A DNA stretch of 52,755 bases from FEN-1297 sp964618785 (GTDB taxonomy: Bacteria > Bacteroidota > Ignavibacteria > Ignavibacteriales > Ignavibacteriaceae). Within the stretch, counting starts at the first letter, position 1; each line of letters opens with the position of its first letter. Of the stretch, positions 45,468 to 52,755 are shown piece by piece. Below the pieces are notes generated by a model. It had not been told where the DNA came from and searched no databases. It saw only the letters and a program-made list of their open reading frames with translations. The stretch lies in assembly GCA_964618785.1 (NCBI GenBank), contig CAZUCY010000009.1:1-52755 (forward strand), read 5' to 3'. Both the position numbers and the translations under genes were made by a program.

Positions 45468-46894
45468 TTATTTTAGAAGGACCATCTTCTTTGTGTCTCT
45501 GTATTCACTCTTGCCATCCAAACTCTTCGCAGAAATCATATATAGATATACACCGCTTGCTAATCCGGTTGTATTGAAATTTACCGAATAGTAACCGGCG
45601 GTTTTTTGTGCGTTTAATAATTCCGTGACATTTTCACCAAGTACATTATAAACTTCAATCTTAACGCTGCTGCTGAACGGCAAAGCATAATTTATAGCAG
45701 TGGTCGGATTAAAGGGATTAGGGTAATTCTGATCAAGGGAAAATGTGGTCGGTATATTGCTGTCGGTCTTTTTAACAGCCGTAGCATTTTGTGTTGTAAA
45801 CTCCGCAATGGGACTCCATTGAGTTGATCCTCCTTCCGTACCTATAGACTGAACACGCCAGAAATATTTTGTGTTTGAGAGGAGTTTTTTAGTTTGTACC
45901 ATTTCACTTAAAACATTCGATGAATCCCATACAACGTTAGTAAAAAGTGTGTCACTCGCAACCTGTACATGAAAAGAGGACACAAACTGAGATATATTTC
46001 CTGCGGACCACTCAAGAGTCGGGTTGAGCGCCACACCGGTGGAAAAATTCCCTGGATTCGTCAATTGAGGCGATACATACAAACCGTCGACGGTTGTTCT
46101 GATAATTTCACCGTATTCACTTCCTGTCAATAAAATTCCACCCTCCGGATCAATTCCCGACATTAACATATAGTAAGGATAACCGACTTGAGACCACAGT
46201 GTATCTCCAGATGCATCCAGCTTAACAAGAGTTGCCTGTGGTTCTGTGGACCCCGAATTTCTATCAGAAAACATCAGGAATTGCCCTGAAGAAAGAGGTA
46301 AAATAATATATGCGCAAGCTTCTTGAAATGCATCAAGAGTCGGCGATCTAAAATATTTTTTTGTCCATAGAGAGTCCCCGTTAGCATTTAACCTCATAAG
46401 CAGAGCTGAGCCGCCATACATTGCAGAATCACTCACATAACCGCATAGCATACAACCGCCATCGTTTGTTGCGGCTACAGAATGACCCTCAGATAATAAA
46501 CAGTCACCGGTTGTAAGATAGAATCCCCCTGAGCGTTGGTTTTCATCACTGAATTGAACGAGCCTCCTAAATCTTGCCGGGATCCACAGAGAATAAAACA
46601 ACCACCATCGGAAGCTCCAGCCGCACTTACTGAATATCTGTTCGACAACGAAGGATAAATAGAGTAGTGTTTTGACCATAGCGTATCTCCCTGTCCGTCG
46701 AGTCTGAAGATCATAATAAACTGATTATAAGGATCATTGGTTACTGCAATGTAACCACCTTGAGATGACTGCCACACGCCGGCAATACCATTACCTCCCG
46801 GTAAAAATTCTACAAATGGAGTCTGGGCAAATATTGTTGAAAAAGCTGTGACTGTAATGCATAGCAGCATCCAAGTAAACAAACTCTTTCCCAT
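45468..46894 (-). pseudogene. Secreted propeller/Fn3 protein with type IX sorting domain, frameshifted
   Basis: Two overlapping frames make one protein. The 5' frame (from ATG 46894) gives a signal peptide and repeats (GGYIAVTNDPYNQFIMIFRL, 'DGGCFILCGSRQDLGGSFNS'). Past 'TNAQGDSI' it degenerates and stops at 46475-46477. The second frame carries on the repeat pattern (SVAATNDGGCMLCGYVSDSA, 'ALLMRLNANGDSLWTKKYF'), then an Fn3-like domain ('NPTLEWSAGNISQFVSSFHV') and a sorting domain (NYPNPFNPTTAINYALP ... KKMVLLK). The shift maps to about 46510-46530, where 'GDSI' in one frame continues naturally as 'LTTGDCLLSEGHSVAA' in the other. Repeats of 'W(S/T)KxY...GDxLW' are typical of Ignavibacteria surface propellers. 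A one-base indel, either real or a sequencing error, explains it. Confidence 0.78.
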
Positions 46895-46941
46895 TTCTTT
46901 TCCCTTTCTTATTAAGTTTTGAAAATATTAGTTTGAGCCAG

Positions 46942-47058
46942 CTATCTGCAAAATTGATCTTGTATGTTATCAGATTTATATGATATTACTTGTGTGGTAA
47001 TATAGGATATGGTCAGCATAACAATATCTTTGCCCCTATAATTACAGGAAAGTTTCAT
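46942..47058 (-). CDS. Short ORF with strong ribosome site upstream of the frameshifted gene
   Basis: 38 codons beginning MKLSCNYRGKDIVMLTISYI, from an ATG preceded by AAGGAG at ideal spacing. No family is recognised and there is no clear membrane helix. It may be a leader peptide for the gene at 46894 or a chance ORF. Apart from it and the duplicated 3' end at 47649, the 920-bp stretch 46895-47814 shows nothing I can identify. Confidence 0.25.
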   Translation of the reverse strand: MKLSCNYRGKDIVMLTISYITTQVISYKSDNIQDQFCR

Positions 47059-47648
47059 ATTGAACTCCTTACTGTAAAAAGATAGTTTATAAATTTTAGA
47101 AATACTTACAAAAAAAGAAGAAAAGCAATAATAATATTGTATTCGGAACTATTTGAAGAAGTTTTCATGCTTTCGCTCCGGAAAAGTTATAAGATAATAC
47201 AAATTAGCTCTACAACTATTACTGAACAAAAACTTATTTAGAAATTCTCCCCACAGAAAAGTTTGAAATTACCGTATAAAAAAAATAACATTATTAACAG
47301 ATTAATGTCAAGAAAATAATTAACCCAACCCGATAAACTTTTCAATGTCTTTTTCTCCGGGTCACCTTCCTGCTCATAGGAGAACCACGATTCTGATCTA
47401 TCACAAACATAATTTTACTTCAAACTTGGATGCGGTCAGCTAATAAAACTTTATTTTACAAGATATTGTCCCAACTAATTTTGAAAATAGAAATCAATCT
47501 TTGATTTTTTATGAGTCCTTAACCCTTTAATTTCACTAACCTTAACATCTGATATAATGGTTCTGAAAATGATGTTTTGACTTAATTATTAAATGATAAA
47601 CTGTCAATGTTTATGAATTTAGGAAAGATAGAATCCAAAATAATAAAA

Positions 47649-47670
47649 GGCGCGCAGTTTATTGCACGCC
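47649..47670 (-). terminator. Hairpin copy of a downstream cargo-gene terminator
   Basis: On the minus strand GGCGTGCA-ATAAAC-TGCGCGCC, followed by TTTTATTATT. The same 22 bp with a T tail occurs at 50529-50550. The flank (47679-47710) still resembles the coding end of the cargo gene at 50574, although no gene ends here, so this is a vestigial gene end. Confidence 0.7.
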
Positions 47671-47814
47671 TCTTATAATTAATTCTAGCGCAAAATCATT
47701 TCAACAACAGTATAATTAATCAATAATTTGTGTTCTTTATATTGTACGTTAAAAGAAGACACGCTGTTAAAGGCTGTGTTTTTATAGAACCGGTCTCTTT
47801 TTTTATTTGAATAT

Positions 47815-48177
47815 TTAATTTGAATATGCTATCCAGCTGCCACCGATACCGTATATTTTCCCTTCACTCCATGTTGAAATCTTTACAGTAAAAGCGTCTC
47901 TTGAAACCGACAATGTTTCAATATTATAACGTAAATTGGTCTTGTTATCGGCATCAAGCTTTACAACTGCAAGAACAACGGTTGGTTTTTTATCAAACGG
48001 TTTATCGAAGTTAACTTCAATTGTTACGGAGCGGTCGCCTGAATTTTTATCAAGGGTATAGCCTGGAGTTGAAGTGTTAGCAGAAAAAGTACCGGATTGA
48101 ATGGCTACCTGAGCAAAAAGGTATGATGAACTCAGGATAAAAAACAACACAAAAGAAATGGAAAATAATTTTTTCAT
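47815..48177 (-). CDS. Small secreted H-type lectin-domain protein
   Basis: 120 residues. Signal peptide (MKKLFSISFVLFFILSSSYL) and then a single domain of about 95 residues: 'RSVTIEVNFDKPFDKKPTVV', 'LAVVKLDADNKTNLRYNIE', 'DAFTVKISTWSEGKIYGIGG', ending 'SWIAYSN'. This matches the H-type lectin fold (PF09458-like), including the terminal Ser-Trp-x-Ala strand. Such domains bind sugars such as GalNAc and usually trimerise or hexamerise. There is no sorting domain, so it would stay in the periplasm unless carried by another route. GGAG lies upstream of the ATG. It is transcribed in the same direction as the lipoprotein gene 104 bp upstream. Confidence 0.75.
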   Translation of the reverse strand: MKKLFSISFVLFFILSSSYLFAQVAIQSGTFSANTSTPGYTLDKNSGDRSVTIEVNFDKPFDKKPTVVLAVVKLDADNKTNLRYNIETLSVSRDAFTVKISTWSEGKIYGIGGSWIAYSN

Positions 48178-48281
48178 AAGAACTCCGCTTTTAGTTAGAA
48201 ATAATTATTAATTAAAACAGGGCCTATTAAATTATATATTTTAAATCTTAAATCTTTCCTACTCTTCCAGTTCGAATTATA

Positions 48282-50381
48282 TTATTTTGATAATGAAATA
48301 CTCAAATAAACATTTGCCCAATTTACGGATTGTATTGAATATGTGTACGGGTTTCCGCTATAATCAATTCCGGACGATGAAAGCTTGAAAGATTTAACAT
48401 AGCTTTGGGCACCGCCGTTTGGAATATTGGTATTAACACTATTGTTGGATATTGTTACCGGAACGTTTTTAAGTACAATTGATTGATTACTACCTGCACC
48501 AGGCGCTGGTCCAGTGGAACTTTCCGTAGCGCTTAGTGAATCTATTATATTATTAACCGGATCTAATGTACCGCTTATACTTCCAGAAATGTAGGCGATT
48601 AAATTTGCCATGGCATTAACTGTATCTGAATATGCATAATTTACCGAAAAATTATTTCCGACCCAGGTCAAGTTTTGGCTGACGTTTCCATTGAGCACTT
48701 TATTTGACCAGCCGACTGTCGTCGAAACATTAGAATTATCGCTCAGTGTAATAAAACTTTGTGTCTGATCAACAGGTTGGAGATAAATATAGGCAAGCGT
48801 ATAAGAAGATTGTTTGGTAATTTTAATCCATTTAAAATCTATAAATCTTGGCCCCTGTGTAGGCGGATCTGTTCTGGGTGTTGCACTAACATAATAGCCG
48901 TAATAATGAGTTCCAGACTGGATAACAGTTTTGCTAGGTGGGAAAGCACCACCATTTTCATTGTATCCTGTTATTGTTCCATTGGAAAATATGCCTCCTA
49001 AATTCGTACTTACAAAAAGGGTATCTGCTGAAATTGTCAAAGAGTCGGAAATATTCGTCTGATTATTTCCCAATTGATAATAAAGGACATTTGTAGGAAA
49101 CCGGTCATTGCCGATTATCTTATTTTGAACATCATTCCATCGGTTTGAAATTTGCGACCAGTTTATGTTTGATGTTTTGCCAAAAAAAGCAATCTGATCA
49201 AACATAACTTGTGATGAAGCTGCATTTAATGCAGACGGATAAGGTTGAAATGCGCCGTTAACATAATTTATTGTTCTTACAGATTGAACTCCGTTCGGGT
49301 CATAGTTATTTGGGAAATTCGGATCAGCTATATATAATTTCCCTTGTGTAATATCTATTTTATATACAATCATAGCATGAGCGCCTTTACCTGCACTGTT
49401 GCAAATAATAACAAATTGAGGCTGTCCGGTAATAAGCATCGCCCCAATAAATGTATCCCACACAATTGTAGGGAAAAATGATGATATATTAACCTGATAT
49501 ATCCAAAAATCCCAATTAAAATCATCCTGTATTGTTGAAGCAAACCGGTATCCCAATGGATTATCCATCCACATAAATGATGGTGAGGCGGGATTATTCA
49601 ATTTATCCAACGAGTGAAACAGTTTACCAAGCTGCGGCTTTTTCTCATAGTAATACCACATGGCAGTTATACTTTGACCCGCACAATGTCCCTTCGGCGC
49701 TATAAAGGAACCATAATTAATAAACTCCCAGTCATCTACACCCGGGGTAAAATTTGTGTTAATAACGGTCTGATTTGTTAAAACATTTAAACTGAGGGAT
49801 GCAAAAATCAGATTACCGACAGCTGAATTATCTACTGCTCCTTTTGCTAATCTCTTTCCAATCGTAAGACTTGATGTTTCGAAATGACTGGTCATTACTG
49901 TGACAGTAGAATCAGATTCTGCAAGAACAGGTAAAGCTTCCAGACTTCCTGTTATTTCATTATATAAAAAACCAAGAGCAAAATCCGTCTTAGCTTTTTT
50001 TACGGGCACTGTAATGGTCATAGGCAATGATGAATATCCACCCCCGTTTTTTATTGAAATCATTGGTGAAACAGGATTAAAATTCTGTCCAAATTTGTGC
50101 GATAGAATCGTTGCATAAGAAATTGAAAATGTGTGGGATTCAGTGTATGCATTTGAAGGAATATTTATCTGCAATCCATTCACAGGACTCCCCGATGAAT
50201 TTACACTAATTGTCCCCCCGCTGTTATCGATTGTTTGGGACATTACGCTCACTGTCGAGCCTAAAGAAATATTAACTCCGTTATTAGGAGCAGAAGTTGA
50301 TGGCTCAACAGGGTTATTGCTTTTTTTACAGCCTGTAATAAATAGTAGAATAAAGAGCGGCGTGATAACTAATTTATTCAT
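48282..50381 (-). CDS. Lipoprotein with ZU5-like domain and candidate papain-like cysteine peptidase domain
   Basis: 699 residues. The lipoprotein signal ends in a lipobox, 'LFITGCKK' (Cys at about 17). Residues about 45-125 look like a ZU5-type module (IDNSGGTISVNSSG ... GLQINIPSNAY). The central part (about 215-380) has a spaced triad reminiscent of C39/papain-like peptidases: 'PKGHCAGQSITAMWYYYE' with Cys, 'GKGAHAMIVYKID' with His and 'LYIADPNFPNNY' with Asp. The rest (about 430-699) is beta-rich with no recognised family. If real, the peptidase would act in the periplasm or at the outer membrane. The ribosome site is poor (AT-rich leader), common in this group. The assignment of catalysis is inference. 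Confidence 0.6.
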   Translation of the reverse strand: MNKLVITPLFILLFITGCKKSNNPVEPSTSAPNNGVNISLGSTVSVMSQTIDNSGGTISVNSSGSPVNGLQINIPSNAYTESHTFSISYATILSHKFGQNFNPVSPMISIKNGGGYSSLPMTITVPVKKAKTDFALGFLYNEITGSLEALPVLAESDSTVTVMTSHFETSSLTIGKRLAKGAVDNSAVGNLIFASLSLNVLTNQTVINTNFTPGVDDWEFINYGSFIAPKGHCAGQSITAMWYYYEKKPQLGKLFHSLDKLNNPASPSFMWMDNPLGYRFASTIQDDFNWDFWIYQVNISSFFPTIVWDTFIGAMLITGQPQFVIICNSAGKGAHAMIVYKIDITQGKLYIADPNFPNNYDPNGVQSVRTINYVNGAFQPYPSALNAASSQVMFDQIAFFGKTSNINWSQISNRWNDVQNKIIGNDRFPTNVLYYQLGNNQTNISDSLTISADTLFVSTNLGGIFSNGTITGYNENGGAFPPSKTVIQSGTHYYGYYVSATPRTDPPTQGPRFIDFKWIKITKQSSYTLAYIYLQPVDQTQSFITLSDNSNVSTTVGWSNKVLNGNVSQNLTWVGNNFSVNYAYSDTVNAMANLIAYISGSISGTLDPVNNIIDSLSATESSTGPAPGAGSNQSIVLKNVPVTISNNSVNTNIPNGGAQSYVKSFKLSSSGIDYSGNPYTYSIQSVNWANVYLSISLSK

Positions 50382-50528
50382 ATATTTATCGTTAATATTT
50401 ATTTAACGAATAGAAGAACAAAAAGCTATAGGATTAATATAATCATTTTTCTACCAAATTCAAGCTAATCAAGAAAAATAATTAAAATCTCCAATCCGAC
50501 TTAAAGAAAAATCCTTTTAAATAAAAAA

Positions 50529-50550
50529 GGCGCGCAGTTTATTGCACGCC
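50529..50550 (-). terminator. Intrinsic terminator of the 50574 gene
   Basis: On the minus strand GGCGTGCA-ATAAAC-TGCGCGCC (one G-U pair) followed by TTTTTTAT, 23 nt after the stop at 50574. It is identical in its stem-loop to 47649-47670. Confidence 0.85.
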
Positions 50551-50573
50551 TCTCAAAGTAATTCTAATACAAA

Positions 50574-51833
50574 TCACTTCAACAATAGAAGTTTTTTCGT
50601 TTGGATAAAACTACCTGCCTGCATCCTGTAAAAATATACACTCGAAGCGGATCCGCCTTTGGCGGGAAACTGCACGGAATAATTCCCGGCAGATTTTTCT
50701 GCATTAACTAAAGTTGCTACTTCTTTTCCCAAGACATCATAAACTTTAATTGTTACAAAACTTGTTTTAGGCACAGAAAAGTTTATCGTAGTTGATGGAT
50801 TAAACGGATTGGGGTAATTCTGATATAAAACAAAAGAAGATGGTATTTTATTATTCTCTTTTACTGAGGTAGTAGATTTAATTGACCTATAAATTCCCAC
50901 ATCATCTGTCCCGGCAAGAATGCATCCGTCTTTTGAAATGCCAAGGGTTTGAATACCGAGATAACCTAAACCATTATTTTGTGCCTGCCAGCTTTTCCCA
51001 TCATCGGTACTAATAAATACACCATCATTAAAAACACTTGCGTACACCTCTTCTTTTAAATTATTTACAACGGAAGTGTAAGCTTGAAAATTAGCGGCAA
51101 TTGAAGATTTATTCCAGGAGGAGCCTTCATTAGTTGAATAAAAAAGACCGCCATTAAGCAAGGATTGCTTTCCCCAGACTGAAACAAAAAGGGTACCGGT
51201 TAAGCTTTTAACAATTGAAGTAATTTTTGTAAATGGAGTTCTCAATCCAATAGAATCCCATATTGAACCAAGATCAGTAGATTTGTACAACCCGTCATTT
51301 TGAGTGCCCGCATATAAACTGCCGTCTGCCGATTGAAATAATGCAGTTACTACGGGGTTTGTAATTCCAAAATTTTTTTGATTCCATGTTTTACCGCCAT
51401 CAGTTGAATAATTGACACCGATAACATTTGAACCGGCAAGTAAGTTCCCATTACTAAGAGCAATTAAACAACTTACCTGACCAATATTGCTGGATGAATC
51501 TATATATGTCCAGCTCAAGCCATTGTCTGATGATTTATAAATTGTACCAGCGGCTGTTCCGGCAAAAACAACACCGCTGTCATTAACTGTAACAGCGATA
51601 ACATATCCCAAAATCAAATTAGAAAAGCCGTTTGAGATTGGAGTCCAGGTTAATCCATCATCGGTAGAACGGCAGACACCAGCTTAATTGCCAGCGGCAT
51701 ACAAATATCCATTTGGGGCTGCAGCGAACGCCCAGATATAGTCGGTCGTATCATTTGTCGCCTGCCAAAAATTTTGAGCCGTAATTTTTACGGCAAAAGA
51801 AAGCCACAATAATATTAGTATATATTTTATCAT
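50574..51833 (-). pseudogene. Secreted BNR/YCF48-like repeat protein with type IX sorting domain, in-frame TAA
   Basis: Read from the ATG at 51833 the gene starts with a signal peptide (MIKYILILLWLSFAVKITAQ), continues 'WQATNDTTDYIWAFAAAPNG', reaches an in-frame TAA at codon 50 (51684-51686) and resumes at once in the same frame as 'AGVCRSTDDGLTWTPISNGF', then about six more repeats ('GTIYKSSDNGLSWTYIDSS' type). A sorting domain ends it (NYPNPFNPSTTINFSVP ... KKLLLLK). The longest uninterrupted piece begins at an internal TTG (51617) and would lack the export signal. The TAA is thus a nonsense mutation or a sequencing error in a 419-codon gene. The terminator follows at 50529. Confidence 0.8.
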
Positions 51834-51957
51834 GTAATTTTATCCTGTACAAATTTATAATAATCAGTTACACCCCTGTATACGGATTATATAATATGCG
51901 TTTTTGAAATCGATATAAAAATGCCGGCGCATATTCCAACGTTCAGTACCGGCAAAA

Positions 51958-52755
51958 TTATTTTAGTAAAATCATTTTTTTCGCTTCTCTAAATTCACTC
52001 TTGCCATCCAGACTCTTTGCTTCAATCATATAGAAATACACGCCGCTTGCTAATCCGGTTGTATTGAAATTTACCGAATAGTAACCGGCGGTTTTTTGTG
52101 CGTTTAATAATTCCGTGACATTTTCACCAAGTACATTATAAACTTCAATCTTAACGCTGCTGCTGAACGGCAAAGCATAATTTATAACAGTGCCTGGATT
52201 GAAAGGGTTGGGATAGTTCTGCGATAACTCGTATTTACCCGGAATGGATGAATTATTTAATTGGATAGATGTTGCGCGAGAAAGATTGAGCTTAGTTACA
52301 AAGAAGGTACTTCCGCCTCCGCTCATATTAGTCTGATAAGCGCCATTAGTTATAGGGAAATTGGAAGAATTAGTCGCGCCGTCTATATAAGCATTTCCAC
52401 CCTTATCTAATGCGATTGAAAATCCTAAGTCATCTGAATTCCCACCAATAAAAGTGGAATATGCAAGGGCGCTGCCGGTCGAATTTAGGTTTGATATAAA
52501 AGCATTTTGATAACCAGCTAAGGTAGTTTGGTAAGCGCCGATTGTCGTTGGATAATTTGAAGAGCTTGTATATCCTGTTATATAAGCGCTGCCGGTATCA
52601 TCAAGGACGATTGCAGTACCATAATCGTAATTATTGCCGCCGATAAATGTTGAATACGCCAAAGCGCCGCCTGTTGAATTTAATTTTGTTACAAAGGCGC
52701 TTCCACTGCCAAGCAAGGCAGTCTGAAAAGCTCCTACTGTTGTAGGATAATTTGA
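51958..52755 (-). CDS. Secreted SBBP-repeat protein with type IX sorting domain, 5' end beyond window
   Basis: About 265 residues, open to the window edge. Repeats of about 58 residues with consensus 'GSAFVTKLNSTGGALAYSTF' then 'IGGNNYDYGTAIVLDDTGSAY' minus its last residue, then 'ITGYTSSSNYPTTIGAYQTT', are SBBP-type seven-bladed propeller motifs. A sorting domain ends the protein (LSQNYPNPFNPGTVINYALP ... KKMILLK). Its sorting-domain DNA (52043-52186) is identical over 144 bp to 45553-45696. The N-terminus and export signal lie outside the window. Confidence 0.85.
   Translation of the reverse strand, partial: SNYPTTVGAFQTALLGSGSAFVTKLNSTGGALAYSTFIGGNNYDYGTAIVLDDTGSAYITGYTSSSNYPTTIGAYQTTLAGYQNAFISNLNSTGSALAYSTFIGGNSDDLGFSIALDKGGNAYIDGATNSSNFPITNGAYQTNMSGGGSTFFVTKLNLSRATSIQLNNSSIPGKYELSQNYPNPFNPGTVINYALPFSSSVKIEVYNVLGENVTELLNAQKTAGYYSVNFNTTGLASGVYFYMIEAKSLDGKSEFREAKKMILLK

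Noticed and set aside
45365..45577. 70-codon plus-strand frame
   Set aside because: It overlaps antisense the sorting domain of a supported gene and a hairpin.
30429..52755. Type IX secretion machinery genes among the cargo genes
   Set aside because: None of the translocon or attachment proteins (PorV, PorU, SprA-like) is recognisable; only cargo is present.

Overview
The window comes from an AT-rich member of the Bacteroidota/Chlorobiota side of the tree, most likely an Ignavibacteria-like organism. This is inferred from eight genes whose C-termini carry the 'NYPNPFNP...' Por (type IX) secretion sorting domain ending in K-rich 'KKMxLLK', from an outer-membrane beta-barrel receptor with a carboxypeptidase-regulatory-like N-terminus, and from very AT-rich intergenic DNA. 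A run of ten Ns at 2069-2078 shows that this is a draft scaffold. I found no rRNA, tRNA, IS element or CRISPR array. The type IX translocon itself is also not encoded here.

Layout. (1) 1-4974, minus strand: the effector half of a type I-B CRISPR-Cas locus (cas6, a small unknown ORF, cas8b, cas7, and cas5 cut by the window edge). cas8b is interrupted by the assembly gap and by an in-frame TAG just after it. A 90-bp tandem repeat separates cas6 from the rest and supplies cas6's last codons. (2) 5384-13860: unlinked housekeeping or envelope genes: an outer-membrane protein, a TonB-receptor-like barrel, a stand-alone CHASE2 membrane protein, a hotdog thioesterase-like protein, a secreted beta-propeller, a divergent thymidylate-synthase-fold protein and an FMN-binding split-barrel protein. 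(3) 13890-20827: gene remnants, a YCF48-repeat type IX cargo, a flotillin/SPFH membrane protein, a detached sorting-domain remnant and a GH3-PA14 glycosidase. (4) 20883-29976: a co-directional signalling block: an eight-PAS/GAF histidine kinase, a LytTR response regulator, a receiver-kinase protein, CheW and a methyl-accepting chemotaxis protein. No CheA, CheR or CheB lies in the window. (5) 30429-52755: an accessory region dominated by secreted type IX cargo (two arylsulfotransferase-like proteins, several repeat or propeller proteins, an Fn3-like repeat protein). It also holds a second PAS kinase paralogous to the first, a truncated response regulator, a small lectin and a lipoprotein with a possible Cys-His-Asp triad.

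How it works together. The CRISPR genes would form a Cascade complex if cas8b is intact in the living organism. The signalling block looks like one sensory unit, and its first kinase was partly duplicated into the downstream accessory region, where the partner regulator survives only as 29 codons. The secreted genes share nearly interchangeable C-terminal export domains; one 144-bp stretch is identical in two of them. Several are broken (one frameshift, one in-frame TAA, two isolated sorting-domain or 3'-end remnants). The region therefore looks like a fast-changing store of surface proteins built by internal repeat expansion and exchange of the export tag. Some of the interruptions could instead be assembly errors.
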